From NCBI GenBank assembly GCA_029378245.1, contig JARKIF010000006.1, forward strand, positions 1,860,001 to 1,924,000: a DNA stretch of 64,000 bases, in the 5' to 3' direction. Source of the DNA: Roridomyces roridus. Taxonomy: Eukaryota; Basidiomycota; Agaricomycetes; Agaricales; Mycenaceae. How positions within the stretch are numbered: the stretch's first letter is position 1; each line of letters starts with the position of its first letter. Made by a program: the position numbers and the translations under genes. Shown here one piece after another: positions 43,715 to 56,366 of the stretch. Below the pieces are notes generated by a model. That model was given only the letters and a program-made list of their open reading frames with translations, was not told the origin of the DNA and made no database searches.

Positions 43715-45322
43715 ATGTACTACTACACTGGCGCTCCCAACTGGGTCTTCTCCATGTTCTCCTTCATTGCGTTCCTCATCAGCTTCATTCCTCTGCCGTG
43801 GCATTTGGAAGGTACGTCACAGTTTTTGTCTTGGCTTTACCCCGACTCATCTTTCTCGCAGCTTGGAACGTCGGGACCTGCATGTTCATGCTATGGAGCG
43901 GTCTTGCCAACCTCGTTCTCTTCATCGACTCGATCATCTGGAACGGAAATATGATCGACTGGTCGCCCACCTGGTGTGATATTTGTGCGTGTGCTTACCT
44001 CCTCCCGTCGAATCCATCTTGACCTCCCCCTCAGCCACGCACTTCCTCAATGGCTTTAACCTCGCTATCCCCGCCTGCTCCCTCTGCATTAATCGCCGTC
44101 TTTACCACATTGCGTCCGTCCGCAGCGTCACCAAGAGCAAGAAGGAGCAGCGCAAGGCTATCATCGTTGATCTTTGCATCGCCCTCGGCATTCCTTTCCT
44201 GCAGATCCCTCTGCGTGCGTGTTTCCGTCTACCCACTCTCCTGCCGCTTACCCTTCCCACAGAGTACGTTGTCCAAGGCCATCGCTACAACATCTACGAG
44301 GACGTTGGATGCCTCGGCGAGACGTTCGAGACCCCGGTGGCCGTCGTTCTCTACCATCTTCCCCCCGTCATCGTTGGCCTCGTCTCGGCCGTCTACTGCA
44401 TCCTCAGCATCAAGCACTTTTACAACAGCCGTGCGCAGTTCAAGGAGTTCCTCGCGTCGAGCAACAGCAACCTCAACCTGAACCGCTACATCCGCCTCAT
44501 GTGTCTCGCGGGGACCGACCTCTTCCTCACCGTCCCTCTCGGCATCTACACCCTGTGGGTCAACGCCAAGGTCTTTGGTATCGCCCGGTGGATCTCCTGG
44601 GACGACACGCACTCCCACTTTTCCCGCGTCGTCATGTTCCCTGGCATCGTTTGGCGTGCCGATCCTTTCAGCGCTGCGAGCCTCGAGAGCGCGCGCTGGC
44701 TCACCGTCGGCTGTGCGGTCATGTTCTTTGCGTACTTTGGGTTTGCGGACGAGGCGCTCAAGAACTACCGCTTTGCGTTCTTCAGCGTCGCCAAGCGCAT
44801 GGGATACTCGGGTGCGACCCAGTCTTCATCGGGCGGAGCGTGGACTTCTACTGGGTACGTCGTGTCCCTTTCACCTTTCCTTTTTGGGACGTTATGCTTA
44901 TCGCCGCCTGCAGCTCGAAGAAGCCGAATATGTCGTCCGGTGGCGCCACGCTCCCCGTCTTCATCCGCAAGGAGACTGCCCAGAAACGCGACTCCTTCGA
45001 TTCGTTCTCGGACATGTCGGCCTCGTACGGTGCTCTCGACTACGACCGCACCGTCGACAAGGAAAAGTCGCTCGGTGCGCTGTCCCTGGGTGACATGGCG
45101 GGCATCCTCCCCGACTACAAGGACTCGGATTTCTCTTGCCCCGAGTCCCCTTCGTCTTCTGGGTCGAGCGCTGGCACCCGCACCCGCCCGCACACGCCTT
45201 CCCCGATCGAGGAGATTGAGGTCTCCTCGCTGCATCGCGCGTCGACGTATATCGTCCCGCCCGAGCCGGCGTATAACCCTCGGGACGCGCACCCCGTCTT
45301 GCCGCCGCACCAGATGGTCTGA
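43715..45322 (+). CDS. STE3-type pheromone receptor (GPCR), receptor 2
   Basis: Exons 43715-43811, 43862-43984, 44035-44214, 44263-44854 and 44914-45322 encode 466 residues. Helix 1 is WVFSMFSFIAFLISFIPLPW, followed by LWSGLANLVLFIDSIIW (helix 2). THFLNGFNLAIPACSLCINR ends in the family's INRRLY motif. QYVVQGHRYNIYEDVGC is the conserved extracellular loop. Later helices are PPVIVGLVSAVYCILSI, DLFLTVPLGIYTLWV and VGCAVMFFAYFGF. The tail is Ser-rich with repeated acidic/proline patches and ends HPVLPPHQMV. It matches the STE3 consensus better than receptor 1, which suggests receptor 2 is more constrained. Signalling would be through a heterotrimeric G protein to the mating MAP-kinase pathway (family knowledge). 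Confidence 0.92.
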
Positions 45323-45689
45323 TGGCTTGACATTCCCTCCTCACGTACATACAACAAAATCCATAAAGCCCACTCCTTCTCATCTCGTCTCACACCACTG
45401 TATCTTTAGCACCCCGCTCCATCATCTTGTTTCGAGCATTACACTACATACATCGAGTACCCACCCACTCACATCCGTCCCTCTTGGATTGTTTTATTCA
45501 TTATTTCATTGTAGCGTAGCCGTAGATCTAGTTGTTGTCTTGTGGAAAGAGGATTGGAAATGAAAAACAAATTTACACACACTCCTCTTGCGTTCCGAGT
45601 CGAATTGAGTCTTTGAGACGTCCTCAGGACTAGTCGGAGTCGGCAGGCGGGATCACGTGCTCCCGACTTCTTTCCTTTCACCACTCGGA
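45323..45689. other. 3' flank of receptor 2
   Basis: No gene supported. The DNA is C/T-rich to about 45480, then AT-richer. Confidence 0.35.
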
Positions 45690-45994
45690 CGCACAACCTC
45701 TCAATTGTCGCCACTGCGGCTCCGCAAATGTTTGCAGGATGCAGAAAGGCCGCTTACTGCTCAAATGACTGGTATGCGCCTCCGACATCGCTGGAGAACT
45801 GGATGTCGATTGGCCCGGAAAACCAGCCACTGGTAGCTCGTTTCTTGATAGCAATTCCACAGGGAACTAGTACTCATCAGCCTCTGAAGCCCATTGCACC
45901 GTTGGACCCTGCCTTTGCTCGTCTGAGCCTCGAAGAAGAACATATCGCCCGCGATCGAGAATCGAGATCAGCATGGATTTCCGAGACGCATTGA
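45690..45994 (+). pseudogene. MYND-type zinc-finger fragment
   Basis: One + frame gives NCRHCGSANVC and the next gives AGCRKAAYCSNDW; together these match the first part of a MYND zinc finger (CxxC...CxxC...YCS), but a frame change lies between them near 45732. A donor-like GTATGC follows the YCSND codons. The later part of the open frame (to 45994) has no known motif. Either a decayed gene or an exon fragment. Confidence 0.35.
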
Positions 45995-46127
45995 ACATGT
46001 TCACTTTTAGCGGTGCGTCTCGGTCGGCCGTGGATGCTGCCGCCTTCTCGCCTCCAGCTAGCTAGCTGCTATCTCATTCGTCCAAGAAGATGAATGATCA
46101 GGGCACCCATTTGTACTTCAGCTTCGA

Positions 46128-46905
46128 ACAGCTTCGATGATGCTGAGCGGACTCAATAGAATCCGCACGGCTACGACGCTGCTTCATCTTGCGTCGCTCA
46201 TCTCGTTCTTCGGGCCACATGCTGCTCGTATTGCTCGGTGGCAACGGCGACGAGCTCGGTAGCACCGATGTATCATCCCTCCTCGGCGCCAATCCTGCTA
46301 CCTCGAGAGCCCTGAGATCGACGAGAATCACTCACGGGGCTTGCCCGACTTGCTCTCACATCCTCCTCATCATCCACCTCCTCTACCGTGATGCGTCTTG
46401 GATCGAGCGAGCGCGATGCTCGCCTATTCCCGTTATCACTGCGCTGCGACGCGTGGTCCGATTGACTTGCTTGTCGGACCTGGATACGTGGCACTTGATT
46501 GAGGACGATGGATGGCTCCAACGACGTCAACGGCGACGACTTGAGTAAATTGACACGCCCTGTAGGTCCCACACCAGACCCCTCACTTGCAGGGTCTGCA
46601 GGCCCCGCCTCCCTGGGCGACGAGCTGCTGTCACGGCGCTCTCCAGGCTTGAGACGCGGGTCTTTCGATAGGGTCGTCGTACGCGAGGACCCAGCTTGGC
46701 CACTAGTCGATGCTTGCGGCCTGGCAGGTTGTTGATTCCGAGTGGAACGACGTTTCTTGTTTTTTGTTGTTGTTACGATCCGATTCCAAAGGACAAGTCC
46801 GGGGTAGATACCGGAACTCCGGTAGTGACCGGAGTTGGATAGAGTCGACCAGAGGAGCGATCTAAGAGCACCACAGAGGAGTAGGGTGTCCAAGACACCT
46901 TGCTA
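46128..46905 (-). mobile_element. LTR-retrotransposon gag start, truncated and frameshifted
   Basis: Downstream of the LTR the minus strand reads STRNQQPARPQASTSGQAG, then DPRLKPGERRDSSSSPREAG and ITVEEVDDEEDV, a low-complexity Ser/Arg/Asp pattern typical of the gag N-terminus in basidiomycete Ty3-type elements. No start codon is in place. The frame breaks near 46290 and continues in another frame (PPSNTSSMWPEERDERRKMK) to about 46128. No capsid, protease or reverse transcriptase follows. Confidence 0.6.
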
Positions 46906-47281
46906 TGTTGATAGGAAGGAAAGGAGTAGGAACCAGCCAAGACGAGTAGTCAAGAACATCAATTATCAACTAAGGTTGAATACAAATAAGGAAAGTCTTA
47001 TATATGAGTAAGTAGAGATATATGTCATTACCACAGATCAGTAATGGAAGCGGACTTATACGGCTATGTGGATATAGGCTGATTAAGTCCGCACGGAATG
47101 ATCAAGTGGATGTCCTGATGAATACCAAGTCCGGATGGGAAACGCTCAGATACCTTCATCGCGTGAAAACCCGAGTACCCGGATGGATCCGGGGAGCGCG
47201 TGATGCGCTACTACGTCGGGAGGTGTCCCGACGTCTGACCGGAGTTGAGTACCAGAGTTGGTGTTGGAACGGGATATAACA
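46906..47281 (-). repeat. LTR, 376 bp
   Basis: On the minus strand it begins TGTTATATCCCG and ends CTATCAACA, with short inverted ends TGTT...AACA. It lies immediately before the gag fragment, in the position of a 5' LTR. The partner 3' LTR is not in the expected place, so the element is truncated on its left side. Confidence 0.55.
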
Positions 47282-50200
47282 GTTGTCTGTCACGGTATTG
47301 TGCGAAACAAAGAGTTTTCGCTGTGCAAAAAAGGTGAGAGTGTTTTGAAAACACTCTAGTGTAGTTCAAAAAAGTGTAAGAGCTCGATCTTACCGGTCCC
47401 ACAGGAAGAACTTGCACAGTTGTGGTGTCATGAAACCAGCGCTTGCCGACTGATCCGTTGATGCGCCATCAGTTACGGATCACAAGATCAGTCGTCATCA
47501 ACAAAACGTACATTCGGTCTACGCACGACAATTCCCTTGAGAGGGATGTCCCCTGCCCGAGTAAGGAGGAAAGCCCAAGAGCTGTCACTCGAACGATAGG
47601 ACAGCAGTACTTGTTCAGCGTGGGAAGGGTTGCTAGGACAGAACCCGACGCGCCGTGTTAGAATCCGATGAGGGGTTTAAACACATGTCACACAACATCC
47701 TCGGCATGACCAAGTGATCATGCCAAGGAGGGGTTACCTATAGGGTTACAGGAGGCGCTCCACTTAACTCTATTAAGAGAGGAGCCGCGTAGGGGTAATT
47801 AAGGGTCAGGGACCGATCGTACAGGAGAACGCTCCTGAGGAGTGTAGTATTTATACTTGGGTAGAATCTCATGTACAGTAGATTCTACCTCGTCTAATCT
47901 CCAGCGCTACTTTGGCTTACGGGTTACATTCTCTTCCCTCACGGATACAACCCGACTCGCCTATTCGCCGAGACTCAACTCGTCTCGTTGTGCTCGACTC
48001 GTCTCCTCTCAACATTCTCGAGCTCGTCGACCTTCTCGTCGTACCCGGCCGTGTCACTCACGCCGTTCCGCGTCTGATCCGATCACCCGGCAAGCCGGCC
48101 TAGACGCTGTCATTGACATGTGGATTCTTGTAATGGTACGACAGTAAGGGTAAAGCTACTGTTTATGCTACAAATACAATTGTTTTTCGGCTCCTTCACG
48201 TGCACTGTCCCATAACGGGACAGCCTCCTAACAAGCTACAAAGCAAAGATGAAGGTTGCGCGGATGCGCAGTACTATTATGACAAGGTTCGAGGAGTACC
48301 TCGTGGACCAGTATAAGTCAATATATATGTATTCAAACAGAGTGGCTCGCGTAGGCGAGTTGGAGGAAATACTACCATTCGGTCCGGTATTAAAGAGACA
48401 CCCAGAAAAGAGATGACAAGTGGGCGAGTCGAACTCGTGCAAGGATACTAGTATGATCGAGAACTGATCAAGTACGGATCATGATCATGGAAGGCGGCGG
48501 AATCACGTCAGGCGACCAGAGCAATGATCGCGTCTGACAGAATCTGCCAGGAGTAAGCCTTGAATGACGAAGACAGCGGACCGAGGTTATTTATGGACCT
48601 GGGTCAAGGGCTATAGTCATATCGAGAGCTGACTCAGCAAGAGAGTGTAATGAAACAACGGAATCAAATTACGAGGCCAATCGGCTCGAGTGCCAAGACG
48701 GCATACCCGCCGATCAAACAGGCCAAGCAGCAACATAAGCAACAGGACCACGTGAAGCGGTTCGAGGGGATGTAATACAGGTGACAGGACACCTAGGGTT
48801 ATAGGGAAAGTACGGAAATAGGGATGGCAGGCGCGTAATAGTAGTTATATCATCCGATCAGTAGGGAGTAGTATATAAGGCCTGTAGATCCCACCCTTGC
48901 AGCATTGCATTGTACGCCTTCTTGCCTATACATTGGGTCGAAGCTTGATCTGTGGTTATAGTGCAGTCTTGTGACTTCCGCGGAGATTTGTTGTATCATT
49001 TCTTTTAGCTTAGACGCAATATCAAAGGCACCCGAGCTCTGGTTCAACTTGGGTCAGCTATAGTAACATACTTAAGGGGTAGTGGGTTGCTGTTGTCGAG
49101 TGCAGGGGAAAGACTAAATGTATTCAAAGAGGTAGGCCCGTACTTATACAACTGCCTTATCTATGTATCATATCAGAAGCAAGACCATGGAATCTTATCT
49201 GATGGAGTCCATATGGTACGGGTGTCGAAGAACAATAGGAAATGATCAGAAGCAGATCGTAGAAGAGATAGAGAAAACATGAGGCGCTGGACCTTCCTTT
49301 CAACATCCGAACAACCATACAAACACACAACGGACCCAATTACAACAGTTGCCCTCTGTGCTATAGTTCCTCTTTGTTTTGTATTGAAGTTGTATTGGTG
49401 TTTTGGATATTGTGTGTTTCTGTCACAACAAGACTTGTTTCACGCGTCCAACAGCGGTAAGATGCTGTGGATTGGGTAGTGCGCTACTAAAGCTCGTAAA
49501 ATGAACTGAATAAAAGTCTAGGAGAGGGTACAGAATACGACGACTAGCTACTGCTTTTATACTATGAGGAATAAATCTACGATGCTACACTAATTGTCCT
49601 GGCTTCCGACATGCACTATTGTCCTGCACCTTTGTCGTCTCCTATTGTCGTGTCTACACCGTGTTCTTCATAGAAGCCTGTCATGATCTGACAGTTCACT
49701 GATTGAAAACTCCTTCCCTCATCCACGCTGTCGTTCATAAATATGAAACTGTCCCACGTCTTTAAATAATGTCTTCCTCGGCTTCTTCCTCAATCTGATC
49801 GAGACGGGGTTCCCATGACTTTAACACTGTATGGCGCCAATGTATATCGGGTTTATTTGGCGTTGTCACGTGCGCAAATAGGTCAGCGCGTGACAGTTTC
49901 GGTCAATAAAATATAAAACCTTTTAACATCGTAACCTTGTGTTCATTGTGAGCAGTCTACAAATCAGTCAAGAGATCCCTCTTAGTTCAAAGACATTTGA
50001 TCTTGGTGTGAACCCTACAAGCTTCCAATAACCAAACCGCGGAGTATCAGTCTTATCTGTATACTTCAGACAACCCCGAACTCAACCGTTAGGTGTCAGC
50101 GTGCTAGTCAAGGAATTGTGTGTGTGTTGTGTGTGTTGTGTGGTTAGTGTGTTGTGGAGTTGTATTGCTTTGCGGTCTACTTCTAGGACATTACCTACTC

Positions 50201-51194
50201 GAGCTATCTACTATACATCAGTGTGCGTGATGCTGCGTATCACCGGCATGTTGACTTTTTGTAATTCAACTTCCGGGATGTTCTTATGCATGTTAATGTG
50301 ACTATGGCAAAAATGTTTACATGGAACTGAAACTGTTGTGGTGATTCCATTGTTGGACGCTTGGCAAGATTCCAACTTGTCTTAGCTGGCTCTGAGGAGG
50401 CCTCATGGATCGTGAAGATCTGTGACAGTCAGGACACCGGTTGGGCTAATCAACGACACCCTTGCGGCTTGCAGGCATCTGTCAAACTTGCTAGTCATGG
50501 GCAACAAGGATACATCTTAAAAATTCAGTCTCAGTCTCTTAGGATATAAACAATGAATCCCCTACTCTGTCAAGAGGAGGGTTCTATGGGGCTGAATGGT
50601 CTCCTCTGTTTACACCCGGATCATGATGACCCACGTCATTCCGAGATCTTGCCAAGTGACATTGTCAATGAAAGGCTGTCGTTCTCACGACAGACACTAA
50701 CGGGCGAACCAAACGTGCAGTGACGCACACGTTGACAGGACCACGGTGTATTCCTATGGCAAGACGAACCAGGCTACGAGCAACTGTAGGAATACAAGGG
50801 GGAGGTGTCGGGGTGCGTGCGTAACTAAAGTAAAGTAGATGCTGTCGATATATACGTAGGTGGGCTGTGTACGGTAACGGAAGGCTGTACTGTGTGAGAT
50901 AGACAGATCCATGATGCCGGGACTGACAGGTGACAGATCAGTGATGTGGCTGTAAGGATGCCATCCTTACAGTCAACTTATCTGTAAATTTAAGTTTAGA
51001 TGTGGAGAAGGTACTTAGTGTTACCCTGGATGGCCTTAGGTCTGTGAATTCTCTCAAACTTTGCAAACATTTCAATAAATAAAGAGTAGGGGAATGGTGC
51101 TTGCACTGCTATGGATGTGCATAGTGTACATGCAGAAATTGCAAATGCTACATCAGTCAGTCTTCGTGCAAACCCCAAAATTCATGTGGCAAGA
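47282..51194. other. Repeat-derived AT-rich region, no supported gene
   Basis: No intact gene found. 47686-48233 runs from TGTCACACAACATCC to CCTCCTAACA and contains a TATTTATA box, so it could be another LTR, but no flanking duplication is seen. A short + frame (MKVARMRSTIMTRFEEYLVD, from 48248) follows it. Around 49.85-50.1 kb a TATA-like AATATAAAA lies near a TGTCACG...CGTGACA hairpin, also LTR-like. A TGTGTGT-rich patch lies at 50.12-50.16 kb. Confidence 0.35.
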
Positions 51195-54062
51195 CTATCC
51201 TGCCGCTGTGACTGCTGCCCCATGGTCAGTGAGCAGCTTTTCAATGTCAAGGTGGCCAGCTGAGGAGGCATAGTCCAGCGGAGTCCAGCCATCCTTGTCA
51301 GCATCATTGATTGCTGCCCCATGGTCAGTGAGCAGCTTTGCAATGTCAAGGTAGCCATTTGAGGAGGCACAGTGCAGCGGAGTCCGGCCATACATGCCAG
51401 TAGCATTGACTGCTGCCCCACAGTCTATGAGCAACTTTGTGATGTCAAGGTGGCCATTTGAGGAGGCACGGTGCAGTGGAGTCCCGCCATCCTTGTCAGC
51501 AGCATCGACTGCAGCCCCATGTTCTATGAGCAGCATTGCGGTGCCAAGGTGGCCAGTTGAGGAGGCAATGTGCAGTGGAGTCTCGCCATCCCTGTTAGCA
51601 GCATTGCCTACTGCCCCATGTTCTATGAGCAGCATTGTGATACCAAGGTGGCCAGTTGAGGAGGCAGCGTGCAGTGGAGTCCAGCCATACTTGTCAGCAG
51701 CATCTGCTGCTGCCCATGTTCTATGAGCAGCATTGCGATGTCAAGGTGGCCATTTGAAGAGGCATGGTGCAGCAGACTCACACCACGCGTGTCAGCAGCA
51801 TCTGCTGCTGCCCCATGTTCTATGAGCAGCTTTGCGATGTCAAGGTGGCCATCTGAGGAGGCACGGTGCAGCACAGTCCAGCCATCCTTGTCAGCAGCAT
51901 CTGCTGCTGCCCCATGTTCTATGAGCAGCTTTGCAATGTCAAGGTGGCCATTTGAGGAGGCACAGTGCAGCACAGTCCAGCCATCCTTGTCAGCAGCATT
52001 GGCTGCTGCCCCATGTTCTATGAGTAGCTTTGTGATGCCAAGGTGGCCAATTGAGGAGGCATAGTGCAGCGGAGTCCAGCCATCCTTGTCAGCAGCATCA
52101 GCTGCTGCTCCAAGTTCTATGAGCAAAGATGACACCCCTCTTTGAAACCCCATTCTTGCACACATACAGATAGCTGGTACAGCTGAGTCATTCTGTAAAT
52201 TGCACATTGTCATGTACTGGCTACTCTTATCATCCAGCAGATGCATTGTTGATGGCAGTAGCTGCTCCTGGTCTGTGCCATCACAGTGTTGCAAGTGAGT
52301 GAACCAGTTTTTAGCTGCATATTTTGCGAATGGGTACTCAGTACCATTCCAATCCCAATTACAATAAATATGATCATTTTTGACAAACAAAAGGAGATAA
52401 CGAAGACAGGTTTGTGCAATGAACTTTTGCGAGATATTTTCTCTGAGATCAAAAATGGAGTGCTCTTGATGGAACTCTTCGGAAAGGACATAGTCTCGCA
52501 CAGATGAGTGCGCAAAACTGATTGATACAGCCTCTGATTCCTGGGTGTTCATGACAATGAGCCCATCAAGCATCCTGAAAAGCCGAGAATTCCCTATGCG
52601 CCTGGCAGGGTAATAGATTGATGCACCCAGGTTGGAAAAGTTGAAATTTGGCAGGTCCAAGCGAAAAGCAATAGCATCTGCAAGCTCATCTGGTGATAGC
52701 TCTCTTGTTGAAAACAGGAGCCATTGCAATATTGCCTGAATGAAAACCGGTGCCAGTTTGGGTTCTGCCTTTGCACGGCTCAAGAAACGACTGTAGATAC
52801 TGAACAGATCACCTGGCAGAACTGCAAGGACCTCATCCCATTCATCCTCCCAAAGACAATGCCCTAGCTCAATAATGAAACAAGCTGCCATCCGGAACCT
52901 ACTTGTGTACTTAGTGTAAACTGAGGATTGCACAAATCTAACTTACATTCCATTGCTTTGATTCACAATTTGTTCAGTGACTGTTTTGGCATGTTCAACA
53001 TCACTGGCCATTGCAGAAAGCTTGCTGTGGACAAAAGATCTGATGTCTTCATCCAAGAATGATGCTTGTAGCTTTATCAAAGGCAGCTCTTGAAACCCTT
53101 CTTGGAATATTTGGAGAGGTTGACTTGTGAACAGGAAATGCAGCCCTTTTGTGGCAGCATTAAAATGTTTGTTCACAAATTCGACAAGACCTGTCTGATC
53201 ATTCTTGTGGCATTCATCCAGTCCATCCAGGACAATGTATGTTGGTGAAAGTTCCCCAATCAAGCTTTCAAAGACTTGTTGGAGATCATCAACCTGTGGC
53301 TGTATGGATCCATTTCCAAGCCTTTTATGGAGATTGGAAAGAGAATCATATGCCGTGTCTGACTTCCCAGAAAGCTGCCAGACGATGGAGCGCAACATGA
53401 TATCCAGGCTCTGTCTGTCTGGAATCCTGAAGTCAAAAAAGAAATATGAGACTGTGTTGCCAGTGTCAACAAGGTCTCGAAGAATTGTTGAGCTGTTCAT
53501 GTCAGTGGAGATAGAGCCAGTAAAATGATGAAGTACCTCAGTACACTTTTCCCTGTCCCGGCTGAAATTGATTAGATATGATTAGCATTTAAACAAAGCT
53601 CACATACAAATTCCTTGAATCCACAAGCTGCCAGGTGTCTCTTTCCAACTCTTGAACTGATCATGCTCTAGCAGCCAAGTCCCAGTATCCTTATGGTGAT
53701 ACCCTTGCAACTCATGCTGTCTGTCCTGTGTATTCGGAGGTTTTCCCAACCACTCGAACAGATCTTCATCGGATCTACAGCAAAGATGAGTCACAAGAGC
53801 TATGTGGAGAGAAAATGTGACAAGCCCTGGGATTCTGTCATATAATGATAAATTAACTTAGCAATGGGGTTGTCAAAAAACATACATTTTGACATTGGGG
53901 CTTCCACCAGCACCACCAGCACCCCCAATTTCACCCCCTGTTGCCCCTGAACCTCCTGGGCCACCTGTGGCCACAGGTCATCCACTGTGAGATTTCACCA
54001 AGATTTCACACACCATGGATATGCACATCCCGAACTCTTCCGACTCGGTGGGTATTGGACAT
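51195..54062 (-). CDS. NACHT-ankyrin protein (NLR-like), with a one-base frameshift in repeat 4
   Basis: NLR-type signal-transducing ATPase. Exons: 54062-54014, 53964-53886, 53774-53608, 53561-53537, 53492-52947 and 52898-51195; about 856 residues if the shift is ignored. The N-terminus has a glycine-rich leader (HIHGGPGGSGATGGEIGGAG) seen in agaricomycete NACHT proteins. Then come WLLEHDQFKSWK, Walker A GISGTGKS (about 97-104, split by an intron), a Walker-B-like YIVLDGLDECH, FLFTSQP, and winged-helix-like sequence. Nine 33-residue ankyrin repeats (DKDGWTPLHYASS..GHL type) end the protein. In repeat 4 a C run is CCC (51713-51715) where other repeats have CCCC, and the frame then stops at 51623. 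It is either a truncating mutation or a sequence error. A short alternative product with four repeats would remain. Confidence 0.75.
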
Positions 54063-56366
54063 CATAAACTGATCTGCAGATCGTTATCCCATCGGCCGGG
54101 ATGAAAAAGCAAAGAGAGCAGCTCACTGCAAGCAGAGAATTCGGAAAGGTGGTGGTAAGAAGCAAAGAAGATGCCAGCGTGCAGGGACAAACATGTACAA
54201 GCTTCTCAGAGGACAAACATGGGCAAATGTACTGTCACATGTCCCGATGAATCCGACCAAGCAAAATTAATCACATATCCAGCTGTAATCCCACTCAGTC
54301 CCACTCTCTTATACTGTGAACCTCGGAGTGTCGGCTGGGTAGAACTGCAAAGGACAAGGGTTGAAGAGCAGAAATCAAGCCGCCGTGCGACTTGGCCGCG
54401 GCGTGGTTTCTAAGCGGCGGCCGGCTCGGAATCTAGACCTTCCTTGTTGGTACACGTGCTTGACGACTATCAGTGCTATTGTTCTCTGCCAGCGCGCAAT
54501 AGCAGGGCTAGCTGATGTGCGATGTGCATTGTCCGTGAAAGTATAACAATGTCTGCCCATCCTCGTCAAACCTCAGCTTCTCACCCCTCTCGTCTGCCTC
54601 CGTCTTCGTGACTAGAAACCTCTGCGCTTTTGCAACCTTTCCTTCATTTCTTCTCACGTCTACAAAGGCCCGTATCGGACAAATGGCACTGAACCTGCCT
54701 GATAATATGTGTAAATGGACCAAAATGGTGCACTTTCCACATTTATATACATTTATGGAGGAAACACAGAAAATCCCTCCACATCCCTCCATAAATGTAA
54801 ATACATGGATCCATATAGTGGTTTTCCTGTTGTGGCTGTGCCTCACTAGATTCACATATTAGGGACCATAGAACTCGGGGACCACGTTGTCATATTCAGG
54901 CTATCTACATAAATGTACTGAGGGCATGTCTTGAGATAGATTGTAGGTCCATTCTATGAGTTCAAAAATCCCAATGTGATCAACAACAATCATTACAACA
55001 TTTGATGAGCGCCCGGATCAAATATGGTGTGAATGATGGGCACCCGTGGGCCGTGGTTGCAATGACTCAGTAGGACGCTGGTGAACATAGTTTACTGCCA
55101 ATCAGGTATAGAAACCAACTTGAATAGAATCCTACATCACTCAACACCGGTGAATGGGAGTAACAACCTCCTCCATCAACGGCTGCCATCAATTGCAACA
55201 GACGGCATTGATCGCAGCCTCTCGGCTCTGATTGCCAGTCTAGAAGATCAAACATGGAGAGATGTCCCACACAAAGGGAGGTCCATGAACAACCCCCATT
55301 GGATCCATAGCTCTCCATAAATGTACATTGATGAGATCCATCAAAGTGCTCCATAAATATATATTTATGGAGCGCAAGTGATCTGTATATACATATATGG
55401 AGATTTTTGCTAAAATGTATATATATGGACCTTTCTGGGCCTCTGGAAGTGTACTTTTACTTTTGTCCAATAAAGCCCTTCATACACGTCTGGCATTCTC
55501 CGTGCATATCTTGCCCAGTGTCACCCGACGCCTGCTTGCTAAGTTCTTGTTCTTTTAAAAATTCAGTGGGGGTAGATTCTGTGCAACTTTTTCTGTCTGT
55601 TCCACTTTGATGAGGGTGGCAGTGCTCTTTCCTTTTTGCGGCCACAATCACTGATTTTGACCGCAGCGATCACTACAGTTTTCCTTTCTCTCTGGGACCT
55701 ATAATTGGTGACTTCTTGACTTGCACATTTGTAAGGACACTCCTGGTAGCTCAACTTGAAGTTTGTTCATGATATCTCTGATTTACTTAATCCTTGTGCT
55801 CAGCCCATTCTAGGCTCCCTAGACACCCGGGATCCTCGGTTTGTGGGTAGGTTTTAAGAGGGGAGTATACTGTTACTTAGGGCACCTTTCACAAAAATTA
55901 GAAAAATTACCTGCATCCAACATGACCCACTCTGTGATGGATGTATGTGTCAATCAACACTGATTTCTTTGTGCTTCCCGACCACAGATTGAAGTTTCCT
56001 TGTTTTTTTTTTTGCCAGCTGTGGAGTCAGTGGCAGCTCCCCGCGGTGTTTATGCTTTCTGAGCTATTTCCTCACTGCTCACCACTGAGATAAGTATTAT
56101 GAGATTCAGAACCTCAGCTCCAAATCAATGTTGTGATTTACCAATCTGCTGATGAGCCGGCTTGGCAGTGTAAGAAATTTTGACTGCAGGAATGCATGCA
56201 CAAATTGTCAGTTGACCTGTCAAAGACATTGTTGCATACTTTCAATGATCCAGTGGCATAAGTATATCCAATGCTCTTCTGATCAATTCCTACTCAAAGC
56301 AGCAACAAAGCAGTATGTACTATTCTCTTCCAATTATGTTCAGTTTTTCAACCAAGTGCTTTGAAG
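54063..56366. other. Intergenic, AT-rich with CCATAAATGT palindromes
   Basis: No supported gene. At 54.73-54.83 and 55.31-55.44 kb repeated CCATAAATGTA/TACATTTATGG pairs could form hairpins. 55.44-56.36 kb has short frames on both strands and a T-tract near 56005. Confidence 0.4.

Noticed and set aside
47686..48233. Possible second LTR (TGTCAC...TAACA)
   Set aside because: No target-site duplication, no adjacent coding sequence and no second copy in the window; mentioned only as a candidate.
51195..52080. Direct repeats of about 99 bp resembling an array
   Set aside because: They translate into ankyrin repeats in a spliced NACHT gene, with no spacers; not a CRISPR array.
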